Shown: in pieces, positions 50,275 to 60,049 of the stretch
Layout: each line of letters starts with the position of its first letter
Position numbering within the stretch: position 1 is the stretch's first letter
Assembly: GCF_000372725.1 (NCBI RefSeq)
Contig: NW_005201984.1
Span: forward strand, 297,209 to 361,208
Origin: Emiliania huxleyi CCMP1516
Lineage: Eukaryota; Haptophyta; Isochrysidales; Noelaerhabdaceae
Length of the DNA stretch: 64,000 nucleotides
Direction of reading: 5' to 3'
The notes under the pieces: generated by a model
Database searches by the model: none
Seen by the model: the letters and a program-made list of their open reading frames with translations, nothing else
Told to the model about the DNA's origin: nothing
Program-made: the position numbers and the translations under genes

Positions 50275-50977
50275 GCGACCGGGGCCACTCGCCCCTAGGG
50301 TTCGGGTACCATGAGGGTAGGGAGTGGGTGCGGTACCGTGGGGGTAGGGGAGGTGCCGGAGCGACCCGGGCCACTCGTCCCTCTACGGTGCGGGGTGTGG
50401 AGGGTGAGTTGCACACAGGGGTTGTGCGCCGGGCCCTCCTGCTCGGCGCCAGTGGAGTAGACAAGGGTTGACACATCTCTTTTAAATAAGCATCAAGATC
50501 GACAGAGCTCAGAGGAGACGGATCTGACCGCTGGGGCTGATGTGGCCCAAGCGCTGTGGTACGTGGTAGCGCAATAAAACCACCACCGCCGCCTCAACCC
50601 GGGGTACCATACGTACTTGTGACACCCCCCCTGTCTAGGCGCGAGGAGGTGGGCATCGCGCGGAGGTGACCGGAGAGTGGAAGCTGACAGTGGTCCGCGT
50701 CCGTGCGCCGTGGAGCGCGCGGCGATGGCGGCTGGCTGGCCCCGACGGCGACGATAGATGGCACTCGCGCGTGTGAAACGGCACTTTTTCGTCGGCGGGC
50801 GCCGCCCACACACAAACACACGCAACACCCTTCTCTGCCACACGCGACACGCCTCTCTCTCTCTCTCCCTCTCTGCACTCTGCACTCGAGGGCGTTCTCA
50901 GTCTGGAGGCAGCCACGCTCAGCTCATCCTCTCGCTCCTGCGACTTCCATTCTGTTCACGAAGTGTGGTAGTACGTA

Positions 50978-51075
50978 TAAGAAACCACGGCGTGGGGTGG
51001 GTGAGGGGTGTGGAAAGGCTTAGAAACGGCGGCGTGCCGCGCGATCCTGTTTTCTTTTAATGCCCGCAACCCACT
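50978..51075. mobile_element. Partial copy of the mariner-like MITE
   Basis: About 98 bp matching the right end of the MITE at 35781-36243, from AAGAAACCACGGCGTGGGGT to the terminal AATGCCCGCAACCCACTG followed by TA. The left end is missing. Confidence 0.88.
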
Positions 51076-51313
51076 GTATCGCGTTCTCAGTTGTTGTCCT
51101 GTTTGATCATCTGTGCCTTCGTGCCTTCTCATTCTACATCTCACGGCGATGCTCCCCACCACCGCGCTCCTCCTCTGCTACTCGCACGCCGGTGTGGCCT
51201 CTATCGCTAATGGACCATGCCCGCCTCCCGCCCGGTGGCTCCAACCACAGCCCGCCTCACCGTCGGCGAAGCACCTCGGGCCCTTCGCGGCTGCGTTGTC
51301 TGTCCGGCTCCAC

Positions 51314-51426
51314 GATAATCTACCCTTGCACTGGCCGAGACACTTCCGCGCGGGCCGAGGGACTCATCGGCCCCTCACATCCCGGAGGGACGGCGGACGA
51401 GCCGGCCAGTGCAAGGGTAGATTATC
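51314..51426. repeat. Perfect 23-bp inverted repeat with 67-nt loop
   Basis: The left arm begins GATAATCTACCCTTGCACTG (plus GCC) at 51314-51336, and the right arm is its exact reverse complement at 51404-51426. The loop contains a second small inverted repeat (GGGCCGAGGG/CGGCCCC). Either a tiny MITE or a transcribed hairpin. Confidence 0.9.
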
Positions 51427-51739
51427 ATAAATAATAAATAAATTGCAGTGAAAATCCAAAATCCAAATCGCAAACATACAAACCCAAACACACACAGCCA
51501 CGTCGCAGAGGAGAGTATATAGGAGGTGAAAGGAGGTCAGCACAATTTCCAAGTTCGCACGAGCGAGCGAGAAGCACAGACAGACAGCAAGCAGACAGAT
51601 GACGTGCATGCGCAAGCACAGATGTGCATGTGCATGTTGTTGTTGTCATGTCTCACGTCATGTGTCCCCGCCCTGCACGATCTTGGTATGAGGGATCTTC
51701 AATCCCCGTCCCCTCCACCCCTGGTCACTACCCGACACT

Positions 51740-51964
51740 CTAGAAGAGCGGCGAGTTGGGGCTGTTGCTACGGCTGCGGCTGCGAGAGGGGCCGGGGTCG
51801 CGGGAGAGCCGCTGCGCAGCGTGGACGCGCGCACACCGCTCTTGCTCCGCTCGCCACCTCTCGCAAAGGTCCACAAAGTCATAGCCACACCACCTTCTCC
51901 GGCAAGTCCTTTCGCCGCACGATCTTGCCGTCTCTCCACGCCTGGAAGAGCTCGTCGGCATAGC
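51740..51964 (-). pseudogene. Frameshifted remnant of an unknown gene
   Basis: Two minus-strand frames join with one base out of phase near 51889: ADELFQAWRDGKIVRRKDLP in one, and YDFVDLCERWRAEQERCARV in the other, ending in an Arg-Ser rich tail (SRSRSRSNSPNSPLF). The composition is convincingly protein-like on both sides. A short unrecognised intron is an alternative to a frameshift. Family unknown. Confidence 0.35.
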
Positions 51965-52228
51965 CGCATATTGGTTATTGCATGATCACAGCCTCCTCAT
52001 CTGCGCGTTGGGTCTAGAACCCCCTGCCACACCTCTCTCATCATCGGCTTCTCGCATGGCTCTTAATTTCTCAGTGTGTTTTTTACCAACAACGTATTTT
52101 CCGGCGCCGCGCAGTGTGCTAGGCAGACCAAACACCGACAGTCAAGTGCGGCGTCGGGCGAAAGCCCCAGAGGCAACGCCTGGTTCAGCACGCGATGAAG
52201 CCAACCTGGGCGCAATGACACGAGTAGA
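51965..52228. other. Intergenic, no gene seen
   Basis: Three-prime flank of the large receptor-like gene on the minus strand. Nothing else seen. Confidence 0.35.
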
Positions 52229-55200
52229 TCACAGAAGAGACTCCTTCCCTCCCACTCGCTCCGCAGGGGACCGGGCGGGAGGCTCGAGGGAGTCCTTCCC
52301 GTCGTCGAACGCGCCCTTTATGGTGGTGATTTGGTAGGCCGGCGGTGGCGCGTCCTCTGCGTCGCCGTCGTCGTCCTCACTGTCGGGCTCGAGGTAGCTG
52401 TAGCTCAAGATCTCGGGCTCGCGTGGGCCGGCGCTGGCCACGCTCAGAGCGTCGCGCACCTACGGACGCAAAGTGTGGCGTCTCGCGGGCCTCGCTGCGC
52501 GGGCACCGCCCTCTTCTCTCTGCACGCCGAGGCGCTGAGGGACGCAACCATCGCGGTGACGCGGCCAGAGGCGGCGTCCCCCCGCAGCGTCGTCGGCTGC
52601 GGCTCGATGGTGCGCTTGTACAGCCGGGCGCTCGCGTGCAGCGCCTATGGACACCGGCGTGGCCGGGGTGACGCTCCTCTCGATATGCGGCGCCCACACG
52701 GGCTCGCTCCAGTGCCGTCTCGAATCCGTCGCGGTCAAAGAGCGCGGCAGACTTGCGCCTCTCGGGCTTCCGGCCGTGCGCCAGCCGCTTCACGTCGTTT
52801 GGCTCGCGTGGCGAGGTTTTGGCGCCCCCGTTGTTCTCGGCTGGTCGCTTCCGCCTCTTGCGGCGCGCGCCCTTGCTCCGATTCATCGCCTCCGAGAGCT
52901 CCGACTCGAGCAGGTCGAGCAGGTTCCCAAAGAGGTACGACGGGAAGATGGATGCCTTTTGCGCTTGCAGCAGGTCCCACCACTGGACGACGCTCTTCTC
53001 GCGGGCGGGCGAGGGGGGATGCCCCCCGGCGGGCTCGATGTCGATGTCGAGCCGATCCAACACCGCGCGACCCCTCACGCTGGTCGCCGCCTCGCGCTGA
53101 AGCTTGGCGATGTACGCTAGGCCGTACAGGCCGAGAACGACGTCGACGAGCAACCACTTGTCGGAATCGACGGTGAAGTCGCCCATAAAGACCTTGATGG
53201 AGGTCTCGAGCCACGAAGCGACGTCGAGGACCGGGTGCAGCCCGACCGCGGCGCCGTCGTGCAGCTCGCAGTAGTGCATCGCCTCGACGCCGTTGGCCGC
53301 CATGAAGGCCCACTGCTCGAGGCGGCACCAGCCGCGCGCGAGGTAGGTCTCGTTGTCGCAGCGGAGGCGCGTGTCGAGGTGGAAGGTCTCGGGGGCGCAC
53401 ACGATGAAGTGGCAGGTGCATGCGGCGTACAGGCCGATGGAGCCGATCGCGAGCGTCTTGGTCGCGTCGTTGGCCTGAGGGATGCTGTGATAGTCGCACC
53501 AGATGTGGCAGTCCTCGAGCGCAAGGCCGTGCTTTTCCGCCAGCAGCTCGACCGCCCGGATCATGATCGGATAGTGCGCGAGGTGCGGGTCGGGCGTGGA
53601 GAAGGCGAGCCATTGGTGCGAGATGAAGATCAGCGGGTGCCTCGCGGCGAAGGACGTGGCCTTCTCCCACGAGTCGCAGCACACGAGCACGTTTGCGTCG
53701 CGCGCCTCCTCGTACGAGACCAGCCGTCCAAACTCGCGCAAGCGGGTGAGCGGCATCGTACAGAGGGGGAACTTGAGCGTGGTCGCGTCGTGGATCGCCG
53801 TGCGCACGCGCTTGTTCTGCTCGCGCCGCTCCCTCCGCGCGGCGGCGAGGGCGGCCCGCTGCTGGATGCACGTGCGGCGCGCGCAGACGCACAGTGCGAT
53901 GAGGAACAGGGCGAAGGCGAGGCCGCCGAGGAAGAGGAGGACGAGCGACAACGTGTCGGTCACGCACACACTGCCAGTCACCGACGACCCTCTGTTGCAG
54001 CCGCAAGTTTTATCCGTGAGCTCAATCAAGCCATCGGGGCACTTTATCTGTACCTGGATCATCGCGTAGGTGGCCGTTGTTGGATCACCCTCGTCGAGCA
54101 AGTACTCTCCGCACGGCTGCTCCCTCCCGTCCGACTGGTTCACGAGAAAGAGCAGGAGGTTGTAAGTCTGGACCGTTTGGGGGGCTAGGGTGAGAGTGTA
54201 CTTGCCCTTCGAGTCGTACGTGATATTTTTCTTTTGCTGGAAGCAGTCAAATGGGTTGGTCGAGTTGCGGTAGCCAAATTGGTCCTTGACATAGTTGTAG
54301 CACGAATGTCCGGTTCCTTTTAGCCAGCAGCCCTCAGTCGTGTACACGAACTCCGGTGTGCGTGGATCGAAGCCGACGTCCCTCACGACCACGCCCCTCG
54401 CGTCATGTGCCCCTGCCGTTTCCGTCTTAGGTGTCTCATCTCCCAACGGGTGCTTGAGGTTGAACCCTTCAAAGTCGCAGATCGTGAAGGGGATCTCGAT
54501 GGGGTTGCCGTCCGCACCCAGGCCGCCGGTTGTGCCGAGATCGAACACCCACCTGTGCCTGTACTGGGTAGCGTTGTCTGCCTCGATGGCCGCCTGCCTC
54601 TCCCCACCATAGACGCAGCGGTGCGCGCGCGGCTTGCCCCACATGCTGGTCTTGGGGCTCACGACAAATCCAAACGTGGCCGGGATGCTCGCAATCACGT
54701 TTTCCTCTGACCTCATCCTGCCATTGGCATTGCCGCCGGGTAGGGGTTCGGCGGTTGCGGACGGGTCAGACGAGAGCATGTCGATCGCTCCGTCGATCAC
54801 TCCGCCGATCGCACCGGTGATTGCGTCGGTGACGCCTCTGCCTCCGCCCAGAGGGATGCGACGGGTTGTGATGGGGCGAGATCTGTCGAGCACGCTCACC
54901 GTGACGTTCAGCTTGGCTATGAACGTATCCTTCTCCCTGACGCCCGCGGTCGTCGCGGTCACATTTGCGATGACCCTGCCTCCAACCGGGTCAATCTGCT
55001 CGTCGGCTGGGATGACACCCCGAGTTGGCTCCACCGTCAGCCACTCTGACCAGTCGGGGTGGTTTGTGTCGATGCTCCACTGAATCTCCTGCTTTTGGAT
55101 GCCAGTAGCTGTGGTCTCAACGAGGAACATCTTTAGCGGACGCACCTGCACGTCATTCTCCCACGTCTTGGTGAGCTCGAGGGGCTCTTCATTGCGGTGG

Positions 55201-57818
55201 TCCAGCCCGATGCTTCTCACCTCGCGCGGCGACAGGCATCCGTATTCTCGCACGTAGGGCGCGAGCGATTTGCCCTCCCAATGCGGGGCATCGGGCGCCG
55301 GCAGGTTCGGCTCCTCGCACGTGCATTTCGAAGTGGACAGGTTTGCGGTCTCTGAGACGTTGTGAGGGGAACAGACAGCTCCAGTCTCGCAAGTGCTTTG
55401 CGCGCTGCACGGCTCTGACCACAGCGACTTGCGCATGACTGCGACCCCATCGGCGGAGCAAACCATGGTTTCACCGTCACAGGCCAGCGTGCTGGGGCAT
55501 TTGGCATTGGAGTCACGGGGAAGTGTGTACTGCAGCTCGAACAGCGCAATGCGAGGTTGCGGCGCCTCTTCCCAATCCGCTTGCGACTTGATCACGTCCG
55601 GCTCCACCCCCAATCGCGTCAAGTAGATTCTAACGTCGTCGCCAACGTCGAAACCGTCGTCCGCGCCCGGTCTCTCCCGTAAATCCGGACTCTCATACCC
55701 CCAGAAGTCGGCTAGTTGGCCGGAGATGTAGGCACCCCACCAGGACAGCTCGAAGGGCCTCAAGGGTGCGACGATGGGGGAGGCTACTCTCTTTGACCAG
55801 TCGATCGAGGGATGGAGGAGGTCCGTCCGGAGGAGATTCTTTGCCTGGTTGTCGATTATGGCTACACTCGCATCGATGCAGGGCAGCTCAATCTGCAGCT
55901 GGACAGCGAGGAGTGAGGACCCGCTCTGAATCATGAACGAGGCGACGCCTCCTAAGAGCATGTCATTTGAGCGCGCCTCCTTGTTCTCTCGAAACACCGA
56001 GTGGTAGATCTCGACGACGCTCGTGTCGCCCACAGACACCACTGCGTACCTGCTACTTTCTCGGACCGCAGCCGGGTCGGTGCTGTCGGTGCTGCGGGGG
56101 TCGATGAGCGTGCATTTCTCGACGCTCGAGTTGGTCATCGTTAGCCTGCCCTGTCCTAGCACGATGATGATGCCGCCAGTCTCGGCCGACTCGTAGGAGC
56201 CCGAGACGGAGACGCCTTTCCAGTGGCATTGCGTGACTGTCGATTCGTTCATCATTTTCAGGTCTCCTTCAATATAGAGCGTGCCCCCGAGCAGTTCCGA
56301 GTGGCATTTCGAGACGGTGGTGTTGTGCATGGTCACATTGGCCGTGTGCGCGGTGTAGATGGCGGCCCCCTGCCCGTAGAAGCCCTCGTGGAGCTGGCAC
56401 CGTTCGAGCCTCGATGCGTTCAGTACCACCAAGGAGCCCGAGGTGGCCTCCAATCCGCCGCCGTTCCTCTTAGCGCGGCAGTCTCGGATGCTGACCGTGT
56501 TCCCGTGCAGTGTACCGCCGCGGATTGAGAGGCCGCCCCCATCTCCGCCGTCGAAAGCACACTCATCGGTGGCCGGACCCGCGTAGCACCAGCTGATTTC
56601 GGTGCCTCGTATGGTCACCGCTGCGACCTCACTGTAGAGCCCTCCTCCCGCCTCGACGGCAGTGCAGCTCTGGATGTTACAGTCCATCAGCCAGAGGGTG
56701 CCGCCTCTCGCCCAGATCGCGCCACCCTGCCTCCCTGCATTACAGTCTTTCAGGCTAGTACGGAGCAGCACCCCGTGGCCTGACCGCCCGAGCGAAACGC
56801 CGCCCGCGTTGGAGAGGGAGCTGCAGCTGGAGAGGTTGGAGTCATGCATGTCGATGAAGGCGCCGTCCTCGGCCGCAATGCCTCCGCCCGACCCGTCCGA
56901 GTGGCACCCCTGCAGCGCGGACCCGGACACGTAGGCGAACGACCGCGCGATGAGGAGCACGCAGCCGCCCAGCCGCGTCGCCCGCGAGTCCTGCAGCAGG
57001 CTCTCGATCACCACGAGGAGGCCATGAGACGCGAAGATGGCGCCACCGTCGAGGGCCGAGTTGTTTCGTAGGGTTGTCCTGTTGAGCAAGACATGCCCCG
57101 CGTACACCGCGATCGCACCGCCATATGGGTTGGTGGCTGTGTGCCCGTTGTCTGTCACGTCGCTGTCGCCCTCCCTCATCCGGCAGCCCGACACCTCGAG
57201 CTCAATGAGGTTAAGCCGCGCTCCGACGTTGACGAGGAAACAGCCGCCGCCACTGTGCCCTCGTGTGATCTCACTGCCTCCCTCACCTCCCCACGTGCAG
57301 CCGTCGCGCACGTGCACCCTCCGCAGAGCGAGCGTCGTGAATTGTTTCAATATGAAGGCGCGCGAGGAGCCCTCGGCGTCGATGGTGGCGCCTTTGCCCA
57401 AGGATTCGATGGTGACGAAGCCGGTAGCGATTACAATCGGCTGTCCAGCGAGCGCAATGACTGCGCCTTCGGCCAAGCAGAGCCTCACCGCCGTCACATT
57501 CTCTGCGACTGCCTCCCTTATCTCAGCCGCGGTGCTGACGATGCGGGGCGGCGGAGGGGAGGGCGGAGGTGGGGACACGGGCGGCAGCGGCGGCGCAAAG
57601 GGAGCGGGGGGCGATGGCGGTGGCGGCAAGGGTGGCGGGGGTGAGGGCGGTGGAGGAGGTGGCGGCGATGAGGGTGGTGGCGGAGATGGCGGCGCGGGCG
57701 GCTCTGGCGGTGACAGAGGGAGAGGTGGCGGCGGCAGAGGCGGCCGGCGTGAAGGCGGCGATCCGAGGGCTGGTGGCACTGCGAAGGGTGCGAGCAAAAG
57801 AAGGGCTGCAGTGTGCAT
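52229..57818 (-). CDS. Predicted receptor: beta-helix ectodomain, one TM span, SHQW (TIR/HET-like) cytoplasmic domain
   Basis: Exon 1 57818-52698 and exon 2 52459-52229 joined by a GT-AG intron; about 1,783 residues. Signal peptide MHTAALLLLAPFAVPPALGS; Pro-rich stalk (about 21-95); right-handed beta-helix-like repeats (about 100-650) with recurring GGAI, GGGI and GGGL turns (YGGAIAVYAG, GGGLYSEVAA, GGDGGGLSIRG); Cys-rich module (about 760-850); Ig/BACON-like strand region (WSEWLTVEPTRGVIPADEQ); membrane span LVLLFLGGLAFALFLIALC near 1290; basic juxtamembrane; then LIFISHQWLAFSTPDP, IWCDYHSIPQAND and ARGWCRLEQWA (about 1395-1505), the S-H-x-W ... D-x-x-S-I-P-Q ... R-x-W-C-x-x-E pattern of TIR/HET-like domains. 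The tail is basic, then acidic. ATG 57962 would put 48 residues before the signal peptide. Divergent from the glutaredoxin gene. Ligand and signalling output unknown. Confidence 0.8.
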
Positions 57819-58268
57819 GACGGCCGCGAGAGCGACGCCGCACGGAACCGGACTGCGACTGCTGGACGTGCGAGTTTGCTGCTCTAAGAATTTCCAAGCC
57901 GGGCAGGCATGGGAAGGACAAGCGTCGGCGCCGTCGCAAGAGCGATGACCGCGAGGTGGCATGACCGCGAGACAGACATCGGATGGCGCGGACAGAGAGA
58001 ATTACGAGAGTGGGACGACCGCGAGGTGGCATGAAGGTGGTCGCTGCGAGAATTGGAGAGAGCCTGAGACGAGAGATAGGGAGAGGCAGACGGCCCCCCG
58101 AGGGCAAGCATGGGAGACGGACGGAGCACGGGAGTACCCGTGTGGACCGGAGGTAACATCGATCGAGGTTAGCAGATGCCCCTGGGGCTTAGAAAAGAAA
58201 CTCGGTGCCGGATTTTTGCAGCCAGCTCCTCCTCGTTCACTGCTGCTGCTCGCCCCTGAGCCGTGCAC
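57819..58268. promoter_or_regulatory. Divergent promoter region, receptor and glutaredoxin
   Basis: About 450 bp between two outward-facing ATGs. GACCGCGAGGTGGCATGA-like phrases recur at about 57948-57966 and 58017-58034, with GACCGCGAGA between. No defined transcription-factor site is claimed. Confidence 0.4.
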
Positions 58269-58777
58269 ATGGCCCTCCTTGGTCCCGCTTTGTTCCTACT
58301 CGCCTCCGCGGAGGCGCTGCTGCCGGCGACGCTCGCGCGGCCAGCGTCGGCTGCGCCTCGCCCTCGCATTGCGTCGCCGCCTCGGCTCATGGAGACGACT
58401 GAGGATCGGATCAAGGCGATGGTTGAGGGCAACAAAATATTTCTCTTCATGAAGGGCTCGAAGCTCTTCCCGCAGTGCGGGTTCTCTAACACGGCGGTGC
58501 AGATTCTCAACTCGTACAACGTCGAGTACGAGACGTTTGACGTCCTCGCAGACAATGCCGTTCGCGACGGCGTCAAAACGTGCGGCGCCGCGCTCGGTTT
58601 GTGCGCAAGCAGCCACCCAGCTCCCACCTGCCGCCGCGTCGTGCCAGGTACTCGAACTGGCCCACCATCCCGCAGTGCTACATCGAGGGCGAGTTTGTGG
58701 GCGGGTGCGACCTGCTCATCGAGATGTACCAGTCGGGGGAGCTGTCCGAGATGGTCGAGAAGGCCGCCGCGTCGTAG
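58269..58777 (+). CDS. Monothiol CGFS glutaredoxin, plastid-type
   Basis: Exons 58269-58579 and 58648-58777, GT-AG intron of 68 nt; 146 residues. The leader [20 protein letters not shown] is a signal peptide plus short transit-like stretch. The Grx fold follows: [20 protein letters not shown], the active-site [13 protein letters not shown] with the single Cys, then [20 protein letters not shown] spanning the intron exactly, and [19 protein letters not shown]. The TIPQ cis-Pro and GGCD glutathione motif are present. CGFS glutaredoxins carry and transfer [2Fe-2S] clusters; with this leader the plastid (GRXS14-like) is most likely. An additional Cys after TIPQ is a small oddity. Confidence 0.95.
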
Positions 58778-59147
58778 CGAAAGGCTTGCGCGCGGCGCGT
58801 CGCATCGACTCTCCTTGCGCGATAGCGGTACCGCTGTCTGGAGATGGGGCATATCGGCTTGGACTTGGCCCGACTGTGCGGTGCGTCGGACACACGCGGT
58901 TCGGCTCTCTAACTATATACGTTATGTGTGTGGCGGTGCGCACCCATAGGAGGGCGTGCAGGTTTCATGTAGACGCGTCTGTACAGGATCGGTCCATACA
59001 ACCTTTGGCACAAAAGAAAACATATACCCGCGCCGCCGCGGCGCGCGGAGGCGGGCGCGGTTCGTCTGTGCGCGGTGGCGCTCACCAGACCAAATTCAGT
59101 GTTGAGCAAACCCGTCACCGTACTCCGTCGTGGGGGACCCGTTTTGC
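58778..59147. other. Convergent intergenic region
   Basis: Three-prime flanks of the glutaredoxin gene (plus) and the NYN gene (minus). Nothing further seen. Confidence 0.4.
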
Positions 59148-59687
59148 TCAGGCGTCCTCCGGCTCACCGCGAGGCGCGTTTGAATAGTCGGTCTTGAGGC
59201 CCTTGAGGCGGGGCAGGTATCTCCGCCAGAACTTGACCGGGTTGATGGTGGCCGCCGCCGCGCGCTGCGCCTCGCGCCGCAGCAGCTTGTCTGCGGTGAC
59301 GATGGAGACGTCGGTGGTGCGCGACGGGGAGGTCCCGCCGTAGAGCTGCTCCACAATCCACTCGTCGGCGCTCTCGCGCTCGCTGCCCTCCCCGCCGGAC
59401 GTCACCACAACGCGCGGGTCGTGCCCAGACTCGACGTGGCTCTCGCCCTCGCGGCCGTCAAAGACCAGGACCACCTCGGCACCGCGCACGCCCGCGAGCC
59501 GCGCCGCCAGTGCCTCCCTCCCCTTTGTCACCTTTCGCTGCGCCATGAGGTTGTTGCCATCGACGTAGATGACGGCTCTGCTACGCTGCATGCGGTCACG
59601 CCGCTCTGGAGGCGCGAGCATGGCGACGGGAAGATTCGCCGCGGGTCTCAGCGCAACGAGCCCGAGGAGGCAGGGAGCGAGCCACAT
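59148..59687 (-). CDS. NYN-domain (YacP-like) nuclease, organelle-targeted
   Basis: About 179 residues from ATG 59687 (MWLAPCLLGLVALRPAANL, signal-like leader); ATG 59693 adds two residues. The NYN/PIN-like fold is visible: VIYVDGNNLM (first catalytic Asp and the DGNN phrase), EVVLVFDGREGE, SERESADEWIVEQL (acidic pair), and VSIVTADKLLRREAQ (last acidic residue). It ends with FWRRYLPRLKG and a short charged tail. Family members related to YacP/Rae1 are RNases, some ribosome-associated. Plastid or other organelle targeting is inferred from the leader. Intronless. Confidence 0.82.
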   Translation of the reverse strand: MWLAPCLLGLVALRPAANLPVAMLAPPERRDRMQRSRAVIYVDGNNLMAQRKVTKGREALAARLAGVRGAEVVLVFDGREGESHVESGHDPRVVVTSGGEGSERESADEWIVEQLYGGTSPSRTTDVSIVTADKLLRREAQRAAAATINPVKFWRRYLPRLKGLKTDYSNAPRGEPEDA

Positions 59688-59693
59688 ACACAC

Positions 59694-60049
59694 ACGATCT
59701 GTCGATCTGGCGAAAAGAAATCAATTCGCGCCTCGCACAAGAAAACAACAGCGACGCCCCGGGACATATGCGCGGCGCGGACGACGCCCCCACGCGCCCG
59801 GGCCACATGAATACCGTAGAGACAGCACGACGGGGAGCTAGCCGCGCGCTGGAGGGCAGGGGGTGGGGTGGCGGGGCGACAGGACGCGCACGAATCTCTC
59901 TCTCTCATCACACTCGAGTGCGGCGCGCAAGATCACAGAGTTCACGACCGGGGGGGTGGGCTTTTCGCGCCGGGACGAGGCGGCGGTGCCGCCGCGGCGG
60001 CGGGCGCCGAGCCTCCCCCCGGGGTGGGGTCGCACTCGGTACTGGTGTA
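59694..60049. other. Intergenic between two minus-strand genes
   Basis: Promoter region of the NYN gene and 3' flank of the myosin gene. No gene supported; the long plus frame through here is antisense to myosin. Confidence 0.45.

Larger units (their letters stand above)
50275..51739. other. Intergenic with partial MITE and a hairpin element
   Basis: Contains the partial MITE (50978-51075), the inverted repeat at 51314-51426, and AT-richer sequence at 51420-51560. A plus frame from ATG 51149 with a hydrophobic start (MLPTTALLLCYSHAG) runs into the hairpin and is not supported as a gene. Confidence 0.45.
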
